From: Dipteris shenzhenensis
Taxonomy: Eukaryota > Polypodiophyta > Polypodiopsida > Gleicheniales
Strand: one strand, 5' to 3'
Length of the DNA: 64,000 nt
Assembly: GCA_047967505.1 (NCBI GenBank)
Contig: CM106541.1
Below, one piece after another: positions 12,481 through 23,879 of this stretch (the first letter of the stretch is position 1; each line of letters begins with the position of its first letter). The translations under genes and the position numbers were made by a program. Below the pieces are notes generated by a model, which made no database searches, was not told the DNA's origin, and worked only from the letters and a program-made list of their open reading frames with translations.

Positions 12481-15400
12481 GTGTTAGATTATTGGTTTTA
12501 AAAGAATTTTCTTTTCATTGTTCATTATATCATATATAGTTTACTTCCTTATTTCGTTACTTCTATCCTTAATTCTTTATTTCAATTTCTTTTTGGTTAT
12601 ATATATATAAATATCCTTCTACTTGTTCATATGTACTCCTTTAGTTACTTATTTTCTAGTTTTGATGTGCTCTCACTAACTTTATTTAATCCTTTTAGCT
12701 CTAGCTCTACTAGTTCATAGAAGTAATTTATTAAATTTCTTCAATCTTTTTGTTTAGTTGTGCCATATTTAAAATTTTCTTGTTTTTCCTTGTTTATATT
12801 AATTTAATGCTTTGTCTTTCTCACCTTCACTAGCATTGTATTCTTTATAAAAAATTATAAGCGGCCCATATATAACCTTCTCACCCCTTCCCAATTTTCT
12901 CTTTGTCCTTCATTACTTCTTAATTTTTTGCAAAATTTATCGTTTATATATTCATTTAAAGTTTAGTCAATGAAAAATTTGTCATTTAAAGTTGTCGTTT
13001 ATGTATTCATTTAAAGTTTAGTCATTTAAAATTTAGCCGAGTTGAAGAGACTCCATGCAATTAGGACTTAGCTTGGGCTTTCATTGTCTTTATACTAAGT
13101 ATGGTGTCAATCTAACCGCTTTCATTGGTTTAGTCTCACTTGGGTGTGGAATACCCCCCGTAATTGCATTCTATTGGTGATTCATCCCTTGGTGATTCTA
13201 GTATAAATTTTCTATCAATTGTTGCAGACTTGGTTGTTTTAATATGCTATTATTCCTCTTTGGTGGTTTACAAAATAAAAGTTGATAGTGACTAACCTAA
13301 GGGAGTAGATTATCCCCCACGTCATTTTTTTCTTTTAAGTGGTGAGGACTACACCCCTTATTGTCTCGTACACTTTGTTGTCAAACTAATGATGGATTTG
13401 TGACACTGGATGTATATATAGCATGGCATTTGGAAAATTTGATATTTGTAAATCTAGACGGAGGTCTTCGCTCCTAGGTAAAGTAATAACACGCCAGGGA
13501 ATACATGCATTACCTGTCTAACCAATTGAAACTATGATATTCTAACACCTAGTTTTTCTTGGATGGTGGCAGGTAAGTGGACCGTGACCTTGGAACCTGG
13601 ACTACCTGATGGATTCGACACCCTTGTCCAATCTTGATTAAAAATTCTCAACTTTGTTAGAATTTTCGCAAACTCTCAATTTTTGCAATTCCCAACTTTG
13701 ATGTTGTAAATATATTTTTGTACTTGTCTCTTATATAACTTTTTATCCAATTGGTGGAATTAATTGTATCGCTCATTTATTGATGGGACTATTAAATCTA
13801 AACACGCACACACACACCCCCCTCACCTCGGGGACCTTTGCACTCTTAGGTTGTGCCTATGAATTGACAATCGCTTAAACTTCCCCTAGGGGACCCTTGG
13901 ACTTGTTTAACACTTTGGGGGCCCTTCATATTAGGTATCCCTTGGACCACCACATCTATGGGAATGGGATGGTCAACCACATCTATAGTGCTCTGTAACT
14001 CACTTTGGTGATTATAGACCCCTTTTGGAGCACTTATGGTTTGTATCTATCTTAGGTATTGGTAGAAAGACTCTACATGGAGGCAAGAAGAGCATGGGGG
14101 AGAGTATTTGGAAGCGTTGGGAATTGTTCACTTGATTTGTTTCATTTGCCTTTCGAAGGAGGAACATTCACATTGTACTTGTTCCATTTGTCCCATCTCT
14201 CACAAAACTTTCATTGGGATGGAGATGCAATGTGGCACTAGATGTATTAAGGAGGGGGCAAAATTTGATGGCCCTTGCACACCATTGGTGCTAGCCTTTT
14301 GTGTATTGTTCATCATGGATGCCATGAACTTAGGCATTATAGCTCACCACCAGTGGTAACTATATGGTTGGAGTCCACTAATAGGTATTGGATAGTTGGG
14401 TAATGGTGGAGGCTTCATCATTGGGTTGGACCACCATTCTATGGACCTCTATATGTTTCAAAAGGGATTTTCAAGTAAGATTTTTAAGGATGATTTTTGG
14501 GAAGTGGTATGTTGGACACTAGTGGAGGTGTGTTGCAATGTCATGGATTCTCTTGATGTGGTCCACCATCACACATTGGTAATGGTGAGTGGCAAGCATT
14601 AAATTCATTGAAGAATTTAATGGTTATAGGCACACAAAAGGAGGGATCACTTTATCTCTTAAAAGAAATATGACTCAGAAGGACAAGGCAGAAAACTCAA
14701 GGGGAGGCTTGTAGTAGCTCCCTCCATGTGTACAAGAAAAAGCATATTCTGAGAGGATGAGTAGTAGCCCGGCACACAGCCTGAGGAGCTTATGAGGGGC
14801 TTTGGGAAGTTGTGTCATGATGCAGGTAGCCCCCTGGCTTGGAAGCACATACAAGACTTTGTTGTTTCTTTGATAAATAGTGAGACTTGGCACGCAAGAG
14901 GTTTTGGATGGGAGTGACCATTCACTGGCCAAACTAAGGGAGCCATGAAGGAGTTCTCTGTGTCTTTTGGGCTTTACCATGTAACATGAGAATTGCTCTA
15001 CTACAAACTACGGCACATTCTCTCCTTCATGTGGATAGTTGCTATGCATTTCTACCTCCAAAGTGAGCTAGATGAAGGGAATATGGCTGAGTATGTGTCA
15101 CATGATATACATTATTGCGCATGCTTCTTCTCATGTTTCACTAGCTTACATATCGGTTTCCTTTTCATCAGCTTCATAGTCTCGCTATTGTCTGCAATAG
15201 CATCATCGACTCTATTGATAGAGCATGAGCCAGTTGACTAGCCTCGATCATGCAAGTTTGAGGGCTTGAAAAAGTGAATTAGCAAGCTGGACCTGAATGA
15301 AAGGAGAGTGATGGCTATCAAACCTAAAGTGGCACGCCAGAGGAGAATGAGAGGCAGCCTTGGTTTCCAACTTCGCAGAGTTGGAGAAATGGGAAAGCTC

Positions 15401-16417
15401 CTATCACAACACTTTGGATACATGGACAAGCCTTTCTAGGTAAACTTGTATCATTGCCCCTTAATAGACTGGGGGGAGGCCCAACATATAAACGAGACTA
15501 TCAGCTACGCCATCTACCTTCTACTTTCCTTGTTAGAGCTGTGTGTTTTTGTGTCCTAGCTATGCTTGTAGTAGCTTCATTTACATGTATTCGAGGATGA
15601 CCACATTTGCATATGGGACCATATAATATTCTCCCTTCTCATGTACTTTCTAAATAGAGTCTTGCAAGTGCTTTATGGAGCACACCTTACATAGTCCCTA
15701 GGCCACTGATATGTCCCCCTTACACAGTCCCCAGGCCATTGATATGTACTAGGCATGAGTTGATGCGATACTGTTGATATGAGAAAACTCTGCTACATGA
15801 ACGATCTGCTACAAAAATGGTTGCTCACTACCTTCTACATAAGGAAGGCCCCCTTCAAATAGCCCCCTTCAAACAAATGTGGGCTAGCCTCATCATGAGA
15901 AATGGTAAGTGTCTAGTGTGCTTGGCATTTCCCTTACTGAGGCTTCCATGCTAGTTTGGCTTGCTTTTGCCAGACTCTTGCTTGCTTACAGGATTCTGTG
16001 ACAGGCTATGTCACAATAGATTGATGTCCAATGCAGAATTCTACCCTCTACTTTGCTTTTCTTGTTATGCATGATCAAAGTAAGAGAAGCATGTCAGAAT
16101 ACTTATCTCTAGAACTTGTCTCAGAACTCATAAGTGAGAGTGGTTGACCACGTTGCTCTGGTGTCTTTGACTCTCTACCTTGAAGCTATTCAACTCTATG
16201 TGAAGCCTCCAATATAGTGCACCAATTGAAGGCTTCTAGAGTAGAAAAGATAGAACTTGTCACATTGAAGCATCTGAACATGGGTAGTTGGAACAAAGGA
16301 ACAAAGATGGGTTGCGACCCACAGACTTGCTCCCAGTTAGCATTGCAAACAATGAAGAGCTCTCCACAACAGATAGTTGGGGGCTTCTTTTGTTACGAAA
16401 TACGATTCATTGTGTCT
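12481..16417. other. no recognised gene; small repeats only
   Basis: Short open frames at 14059-15241 show no motif I recognise. At 15686-15753 a roughly 35-bp phrase ending AGTCCCTAGGCCACTGATATGT is repeated as AGTCCCCAGGCCATTGATATGT. A short CA run lies near 13803-13818. The base composition and phrase reuse look like decayed transposable elements, but none can be assigned. Confidence 0.4.
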
Positions 16418-16425
16418 GAAGGCAC

Positions 16426-16484
16426 CTCGGGGGGGCCACTATGTAAAAACCTCGTATAGCATGTGCGATCAAGGGCCCCCTGGG
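16426..16484. mobile_element. 59-bp miniature inverted-repeat element with 8-bp target duplication
   Basis: The 59 bases are bordered on both sides by the same 8 bases, GAAGGCAC (16418-16425 and 16485-16492). The left end begins CTCGGGGGGGCCACTATGTA and the right end is CCCCCTGGG, an approximate inverted match. The body matches the left terminal segment of the 245-bp element at 39064-39308: ACTATGTA, then a block ending GTGCG-TCAAGG. It therefore looks like a severely deleted derivative of that family. An 8-bp duplication fits hAT-type transposition. The termini are imperfect, so confidence is moderate. Confidence 0.6.
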
Positions 16485-16492
16485 GAAGGCAC

Positions 16493-18419
16493 ATATAAGG
16501 TAGTTGGAGCTACTTAAGGCCTCAAGGCCCGATCCAAGTAATTGTGTTTGTGTGCACTTTAGTCGACGGTGGAAGCCACAATTGAGTAGAAATGCTGGAA
16601 TTTCTCAAGCAAGGTGATTGGTACATCAACACTTCCCTTGGAAAGCTTCATGCCTAAACTGTAATAATGGAGTTGTTTTCGTGATGAATACCTATCTAGA
16701 GAACATTCTACTACAACCTTGGCGGGCTTTGAGATTGCACTATGCCTAGTCTCAAAGACTAGAATGATTAACTTGCAGTACGCATTGGATTATTAGCTGT
16801 GCATTTGCTTTTACAAATACTAAGGTCAGACCTTTTTCTCTAGGTTTTGATTCCTCATGACATCATAATCCTCTGAATGGGGTGGCCATTAAGTCGAAGT
16901 ATGGAAGCCACAAGTAGACACAAGCTACTGTTTTCTTATGGAAGGGTTCGAGACACTACTAAGATATATAGAAGAATCCTAGATATTTATGACCTTAGCA
17001 TGAAACAAACATCTTAGACATATGTTGATGGATTTGAATTAAGGCCTCCATGATGGACTATTTTTTATTCAACTCTGAAAGAGATATAACAGAGGTCTTT
17101 TAAGTTTCTCTCAAGAGGGGTGTTAACTGATAAATGTTTACTAATGATCGGTTATTTCTAGATGAAATAGATAGCGAGTTTCCATTTTATGGCCCCAGCA
17201 TAAGAGAAGAACTCACTTGTAGACTTTTCATTCACTTGAAAAATTCTGCCATATGAGAGAAAATATCTTTGATGGTTATTGTTAATGGAATATTTCTTTA
17301 TGATATTAGTTATAATAAAATTTCCTTTATAGGAAGAAGGATTTATGATTTCATACCCTTGATTTTTGCCTACATAAGAAAAATGCTTTTCTTATGTTCC
17401 TCCTAGTTTAATAGCACTTGGGGACCTAAAATATTTTCCAAGATATTATTGTGAGCCCTTGTAAGAGTTTCTGTGAAGGTTGGAGAAAGGGTATATTGCC
17501 TTTGGATTTTGGTTTATTACCTAGGATTTTTCTTTTAACAAAGGAAGGCAAATTCTTTGGACATTTAATTATCAGTTGGGATTTTCAAGAACAATTCCTG
17601 TAAGTATCAATAATGTTAGGAATCCTTGGTTTTCACACTCTATGTGGAAGATTATGGAGGTAAGTATAACTATTTAAAAGAGAAAATGTGTTTCCATTTG
17701 AATTCTCCCTAAGTACCCTCCTCATTATTATTCAAGTATGGAAACATGTACGTGTATGCAAGTACTACTTCATTACTTTCCTTAGACTCAAGGCTCATTT
17801 CTTCTTTTTTGAACTTGAAGCTAAAATTGATTATTTCTAGTTGCCAACCTTTAATTGCCATTGAAATTCAAGAATGCCAAGATTTGTTTAAGGCTAATGA
17901 AGATAGAGTGACATGGAATAACAACTATGTACTGGCATTGAAGCTTGGCTTCCATAGCATGAATGAAATTTTCTAACTTTCATTGTGTTGTGATGGTGCC
18001 AGGTGAGTTGGCATATCTCTCCATTTTGAAATCTTTGGCATGTTTTGATGGACTTAAAATATAGCGTTGGCAATTATGACAAGAACGTTGCGGCGGATTT
18101 TCTCCAACTATTGTATAATAGGATTGAATTGATTGTTGGGGAATAATCTTAACTATCTCTATGTAATTTGGACACTTTATTAATATTATTGTGGGTACTC
18201 ATGTTGATTATCATGTTGATGTTCTATCAGAAGGGGGTCAATAAGAATGGATTACTCCCATTTGTAGTTTGAAAAGGGCAATGACACATATGATTGCATT
18301 TGATGTACTTGAACATTTGAAATTGGTCAAATAGTGTAGTAGTTTAGATTTTTTGATAGGACAAACACACACACACTTTTCCTCCCTTTTCTTCCTTGTG
18401 ACCCTTCTTTCTCCACCTT
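16493..18419. other. no recognised gene
   Basis: Only frames below about 80 codons occur, none with recognisable motifs. The DNA is AT-rich with scattered short repeats. Confidence 0.4.
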
Positions 18420-18915
18420 TTGTTCTCAGATGTGCCCCGCCCCACACCGCACCCCCCCTCCCTTCTCCCAACCCATCTTTGCCTTTCCCCCTATTTTCCT
18501 CTACCTTTCCCTAATTTTTTCCCTTTCCCCCCCTATTTTCACCTATCTCTCCCCCATTTTTTCATAATTTTTTCTAACTCCCCCTCTTTTCTCTATTTTT
18601 TCCTAAATTTTCCATATTTTTTCATATTCTTCCCCTATTTTTCTCTAATTCTTTACCCCTTTTGTTTCTCTAAACCCCCCACTTCTTTCCTAATTCCCCT
18701 CTTTTTTCTCTAAATTTTCTAAAATTTCCCTATTTTTAACTATATTTTTCTATTTTTTTGAAAAACACCCCCCCCCCTCGCCATCTTCCCCTTTCTCCCT
18801 AATTTCCCCCTATTCTTTCCTATTTCCTCCTATTTTTCTCCATCTTTTTCATATTTTTCCATATTTTCACCTATTTTTCTCTAACTTTGCCCCCCTTTTC
18901 TTTCTCAAAACCCCC
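18420..18915 (+). repeat. pyrimidine-rich low-complexity tract
   Basis: Nearly all T and C on the plus strand, with recurrent CCCCTATTTT and TTTTCC blocks and short homopolymer runs. The open frames across it are compositional artefacts. Confidence 0.85.
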
Positions 18916-19077
18916 ATTTTGTGTTCTTTTACAAAATTTATTTTATACAGTCATTGTATTTTGTAACTTTAATTGTTGTTGGCATTGATATTTTCATTCA
19001 CTATTCTGTTCAAAAGCATGCTATCAGATAAATATTTGTGCTATAATGGTCATTTCTGAGCAATCCAGTAAGAATCT

Positions 19078-19370
19078 CACCCCACGGTAGAAGGCAAATG
19101 TGTTCGGCATCGCACGGGGAGCCCAGAAAAGCCAAAATCTGATATGGTCCATATGGGGCTTGTTTGACCAAGGTTTGGCATTGCGCGGGGAGCTCGAAAA
19201 AGCCAAAACCTGCTATGGTGCGTATGGGGCCTGTTTGACCAAAGTCAAATAGGCCCCATATGCACCATAGCGGGTCTTGGTCAAATAGGCCCCATATGCA
19301 CCATAGTGCGTTTTGGCTTTTCTGGGCTCCCCACACGATCTTGAACACATTTTCCTTCTACACCATGGTG
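19078..19370. repeat. foldback element: ~145-bp inverted arms built from a repeated module
   Basis: The left arm starts CACCCCACGGTAGAAGGCAA and the right arm ends with its near reverse complement (TTCCTTCTACACCATGGTG). The match continues inward through ATGTGTTC, GGGGAGCCCAGAAAAGCC and a module of the type CTATGGTGCATATGGGGCC followed by TGTTTGACC. That module occurs four times, twice direct on the left and twice inverted on the right, meeting at about 19240. Transcription would give a long hairpin. It lies about 185 bases beyond the stop of the H3-like gene. No clear target duplication was found. Confidence 0.85.
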
Positions 19371-19553
19371 AAAAAACATCATTTGACCACTCAAATTCAC
19401 ACTGAACTTGCATAAACTGATGGAAAGCATCACGTAACATGTATAATAACATGGGAACAGTAATATAACATAAAAATATCTTTTATTCATTGGCCTCAAA
19501 GGGTAGAGATTTATAAAATGATTCAGGTTACACCAAATGAACCTAAACAACAT

Positions 19554-20668
19554 CTAGGGCCTAAGGGAGGGATCGGAGTGGATGCACTTGGCGAGTGCAA
19601 GGTCCTTGTCCATCATTGTTACTCTTTTGGCATGGATAGGACATAAGTTCATGTCTTCAAAAAGACTCACTGCCATCTACTCTGTTGCCTCCTGAATTGC
19701 TCCCATAGTGCCTGAAGTGAAACGCACATCATTCTTGTATTATTGTGCTATTTCACATACAACACACTAGAAGGGTGCATGAGGAATGAGATTGTCCACA
19801 GTGGTTTAGAACTTGTGGATCTCCTGAAGTGCCTTCATGCCTGATTTTTTGTGCCTCTTAATTTTTGGGGGACCTGCACTACCCTCTGCACATGGCTCCA
19901 TGGCCGCTTGTCTGCTTTGAACTTCTTTCACCTCTCCTCCCTTGCAACCACCTCTTCAGACTCCTCTTCCTATGTCTGGTGGGTCCTTCGAGGTGGCTTG
20001 TTATGCCTAGGGGTCTGCTTTGTCCTTGGTCTCTTTTCCTTTTCATGAGGCTGTGAGACAATAGGCTAAGGCTCTTGCTCAGCTTGTGCTAGAGGCTTCT
20101 CATATTTGATAATATCGAGGCACATAGGGTTGATGGTGCTCTTCCGTGCAGTCTGCTTGGTTGGAGGATTGGGGCCAAGGTTCATTATATCTGCGAGCCC
20201 GCCAAATACTTCCTCTTGTTGTGGCCCCTGTAATCTCTACATCTCCTCTCTTTGCCTTTCTTGCTCCCCTTGTTGGTCTAGATGCTCCATGCCAGGACCC
20301 CACGGAGGAGGGAGGGGCAGTTGATTAGGATTGACTAGACTATTTTGCCCCTTTTGGGAGACCTCTCTACTTCCATGGTTAGTTGTGTGGAAGGACTGAG
20401 AGGACCCCTGATCGTGCTTGGATCCTTCATCATGCTAGGATTCCTCATGGTGCTGAGATCCCTGGGATCCCCCATGAGAGTCGTATGGTGGGGACTTGTG
20501 TCGCTTGGACTCCTGATGATGAGAACCGCCTTCAGATCCTTGCTGATCATTGCCCTCTTGGCCACTAGGGCTTGCAGTGTGTTCGGAGGCTATGGCGTTG
20601 TGAGGAGGACAATGGGTAGCATCTAAACACCATCCAGTGGGTCTAGTAGTTTGTTTAACTCATGCCAT
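19554..20668 (-). pseudogene. decayed histone H3-like gene with enlarged N-terminal region
   Basis: About 370 codons on the minus strand. The C-terminal ~100 (19862-19560) align with the H3 fold: ALQEIHKF for the alphaN helix, then a degenerate alpha1 and PF box, EIAQ-x-YKNDVRF for loop 1, AIQEATE, then [18 protein letters not shown] for alpha2/L2 and a degenerate alpha3. Loop 1 has canonical H3 length, so this is not CENH3-like. The frame opens at 20668 as M-A-stop-V-K-Q-T-T-R, an H3-like tail start, followed by ~230 residues rich in Gln, Ser, His and Glu. H3 is normally about 136 residues. In-frame stops lie at 20662, about 20430, 20235, 20068, 19808, 19769, 19742 and 19679, most at positions expected to be Gln. 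One frameshift lies near 19930. The protein is dead in this copy. The H3 relationship is strong. Its role, if it was ever a functional variant or a transposon cargo, is unknown. Confidence 0.82.
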
Positions 20669-20683
20669 AGAAATGAGGGATTT

Positions 20684-20750
20684 TAGGGTTTTGAAGTGCT
20701 TTATATAGTCTTTTTTAAAGCACTTGAGGGTTTCTTTTAAATTAGGGTTT
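20684..20750 (-). promoter_or_regulatory. TATA box and telo-box-like motifs before the H3-like gene
   Basis: On the minus strand a perfect telo-box AAACCCTAA (20750-20742) is followed by CTATATAAAG (about 20708-20699) and then a second AAAACCCTA (20692-20684), all within 90 bases of the ATG at 20668. Telo-boxes with a TATA box are common in plant histone and ribosomal-protein promoters. The TATA-to-ATG spacing of about 31-40 bases would give a very short leader, so the true start may be further downstream. Confidence 0.5.
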
Positions 20751-20989
20751 TTGATTGCACCCCCTCCCCCCCATCTTTTGTTGCCAATTCGGTAATACTT
20801 AATCTTCACCACCCTTCCTTCGAACCCACTCACCCCTTCGCCCTGCCATGTCGCACATGCAATTCTGCAATGTCTAAATAAATTTGTGAATTTTGGAATC
20901 TATAATCGACTCAAAATAGTGTTAACTTTATTCATCAAACATTTTACATTTGGGGCTCTCTTAGGACCCAACGCCTCTCCTGTCTGACT

Positions 20990-23830
20990 CTATGTTGCAA
21001 ACCAAAGTGCAACCCCTTGGCTCCTTGTTGAGGACTTCCAAGCAGCACATCTCCTTGTCTTCTTGACATGTTGAACCGCTTTTGCAAGACTTGAGACCTC
21101 TATCTTATCGCGCTTGAGAGTCCTGGCCTCTAGAGATCTATAAAACCAATCGAACATTTCGTGTAGTACATTGCTTCGTGCGATACCATCCCCATGCCTT
21201 GTATTCTTGAAGTATGCTGCCTTTGCTCTATAGTGTGATTTCTCCATTCCTTGAGTATTCTAAATGGATAGAGAGCCCCATTGCTCCACAAACCATGGTG
21301 CATGTGCATAAAGAATATGCTGTAAAGAAAAATATTGTATTAGAAACATAAATTGACTCAAGTTTAAAGCACAAAATTTCAACCTAAGGAGGATCACCAT
21401 GTAATGTGTAATATGTGACTCCCCCCATGCTTCTACCATTAATGGTATGAATTCTCCCAATGCTGTCTTGAATCTCTCATAATAAAGCTCATCTGTTTGA
21501 CCTTGTCTAAGCAACTTTATAAATGCATCAAGCTTTGTCCACAGTTTTGCTCTCAAAGTAGCAATTCACAGATGTGAAGCTTGATTTGTGGTGCACTCAC
21601 ACAAAGCTCCAGTACTCCCAACCTAGGGTGCTTTGAGCCAATGTATGTTTTTCTTTATTAGCATGGTGGTTGGACAAGAACCTCCTTGCCTTTCCTCCAC
21701 CCATGGACACTTTAGCAGGAAGATTTTGTGTCTTTCCAGATTGTTTCTTGTCTTGCTTAAGCTTCACATTGCCTCTGTGAAGTCCCATTAGTGAGAGTAG
21801 CTCTTCAGCTTTTGAAATGCATTGTGCAGATACTTGTTGTGGCCTCAAATTCCAAGCATAAACTAGATGGAGATAGAGTAACTTATCAAGTATACGCAGT
21901 TAAGCATGCAAAGTACACACGTGTACCTGCTCCAATGGAATTAGTAGAATGGGGTCCCACTTAGGATCCTTTTTGTGACAATTAAGGGCTGAACTTTGGT
22001 TGTAAGAAAGCATGCCATTTTCCCACTGTAGGCTTCTCTTTTGCATCTTCTGAGAGTGGGTGCAATACAAGCATGTCCATTTTGCATATGCACCTGTATC
22101 ACAACCATACAAGCACTTGAGGGTCTTCAAATCACCAGCTAGATGCCATTCAACTTGAAACGTTCCATGCCCATCCACTATTAATGTTTGCCCTGCCTCT
22201 TGTCTTCGAATAATCGATGGGATGCCGGTTCTCTCCAAAACCCACTTCAATGTCTCATGGCACTCCTTTGGGGTCTCAAAGGCTGCAAGCCACATATGTC
22301 CTTCTCAGATTGGACTGAGAAACCTTGCTCAACTTCCTCATCCCCTCGAGCAAAATGCAAGGCATCGTTCATTATACAAATGCTCACCCTCTCTAGCCTG
22401 TGCTCTTTTACCAACTGAGCTGAGTCATCCATTTTTATAACAAATACTAGCTTGCCATCAGTACAATGAAAGAGAAATATAGTAAGGATATAGAAATAAA
22501 GTTGAATATGAAGAGGGAATTTCTCTTACCTTCTTCTCTCATCTCATAGAATTTGACCATGGCTCTCTGCAAATTCTCTACATCCATGTAAACATTATTG
22601 AAAGCATTCATCTCAAACATTTGGATGCCAGATTTCTTTTTACTCTTCCAAGTCATTGTGCCACTTACACAATGGTATCCTCCAAGCTTTTCTCTAGCAC
22701 ATTGGTTTGTTTCTTGACATGCAAGCCTTATAGACCACGGTGTTGGCAATGGCATTGTAGATATCTTATACTTTTCCTCCATAGCAGAATTGAAAATTTT
22801 AAAAATAGAGTTGTAAGCTTCATGACTAACACCAGTAGCATCACAAGCTCCAAGCACCTCCTTTGCTTGGACGAGGCCCTTGAAATCCTTCATTACCTCT
22901 CTAGCAACTTGTTTATGTAGCCCTTTTTTTCTAGGGTCCTTCAACACTTCCATGACATCACTTGGCTTTATTAAACTTCTTAGAACATATGAAGGATCAC
23001 TATCATCCATTTCCATTGTTCCCATCAATCCTCCATGAAATTCCTAAAGTAGAGTACAAATGAGTCTTAGTGGAAAGAATGCAACACCACAAATATTTTG
23101 GAGTAAGAAATTTCATTGAAAATTTGGGGAACTAACCTTGTAGCCCGCATTCTCCTCTTTCGGGCACCACTATTGGTTGACAATGCATCCATAGATTGCA
23201 ATTGTCTTTTCCTCTCCTTCGGTCCCAAAGGTGTTCCCTTCCACTTTTGTACTCATTCTATCGACTTCTCTTGTTCCTTCTTCACAGTACGTTGAACTTG
23301 GCCATAGATAGACCTTTCCAAATCTTGTTTGCTTTTAGCGAGCTTTTGGATTGATTCTTCCAATTCATGTCGCTCCAAGTCTAGTGCATGTGCTTTGTCA
23401 CTAAATTCTTTGTTTTGCAATCGGAGATCCTACATACTATTATGCATTGCCACAGCATTGCCACAATAGTAATATTTCCCAAATGTGCAAGTTCTTATGC
23501 TTGGGCTCTCTGCACCTCACTTGCTTGCATAGCCGATGTGTGAGAATGGTTCAATTGATTGCAATAATCGAGCAATCTAGCATGTCCCTTGCCAACAAAC
23601 CGAACAACATCATGCACTGTATGAAAAGGAGGACTCTTTTGGTTGGTGGGGTCTAAAGAATACAAGTTTCCATCCACCCAAAGGTCAAGATGCTTCTTCC
23701 CTTGCAATCGAAGACTATGGAGCACACTTTGAGGAGTTCCACTATATCCCAAAGAGCGTGTGCTTGCATATTTTACCTCCAGTTGTAGGTTCACATGGTA
23801 CTTGTTGGATATGTCCTCGAATGGTGCCAT
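20990..23830 (-). pseudogene. decayed multi-exon gene, transposable-element-like, family not identified
   Basis: The start is MAPFEDISNKYHV at 23830. Exon 1 runs to a GTTAGT donor at 23137 and ends in a coiled-coil-like, then basic, segment (KKEQEKS, GARKRRMRATR). Exon 2 is 23043-22530 (MDDSDPSYVLRSL onward), ending at GTAAGAG. Coding continues at about 22465-21597 with a Cys cluster, C-x3-C-x9-C-x2-C (KCLYGC...CLYC), then GNVKLKQDKKQSGK. Later exons are 21556-21408 and 21319-20990, giving ESHITHYM-HILYAHAPWF and GMEKSHYRAKAAYFKNTRH, separated by a GTGATC/ACAG intron. The last blocks recall a THY...G-x-EK-x-H...Y...STN pattern I associate with uncharacterised transposon-like proteins in several eukaryotic lineages, but this is memory, not a search. 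Lesions include an 11-bp duplication, a frameshift near 22300, and stops TAA, TAG and TAA. No terminal repeats were found. Confidence 0.55.
23444..23465 (-). repeat. 11-bp tandem duplication disrupting exon 1
   Basis: GCATTGCCACA occurs at 23444-23454 and again, exactly, at 23455-23465. Counting one copy only, the reading frame upstream (VQRAQA...ITIVAM) joins the frame downstream (HNSM...LRLQNKEF). The duplication is therefore a frameshifting lesion in the gene at 20990-23830. Confidence 0.8.
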
Positions 23831-23879
23831 GAGTACTCAAAGAGAGGTATCAGTGATGCAGGCTAAAATGTAGGGGAGA

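Noticed and set aside
19554-20668. CENH3 (centromeric histone) identity for the H3-like gene
   Set aside because: Loop 1 has canonical H3 length and alpha2 follows H3, not CENH3; the long tail alone is not enough.
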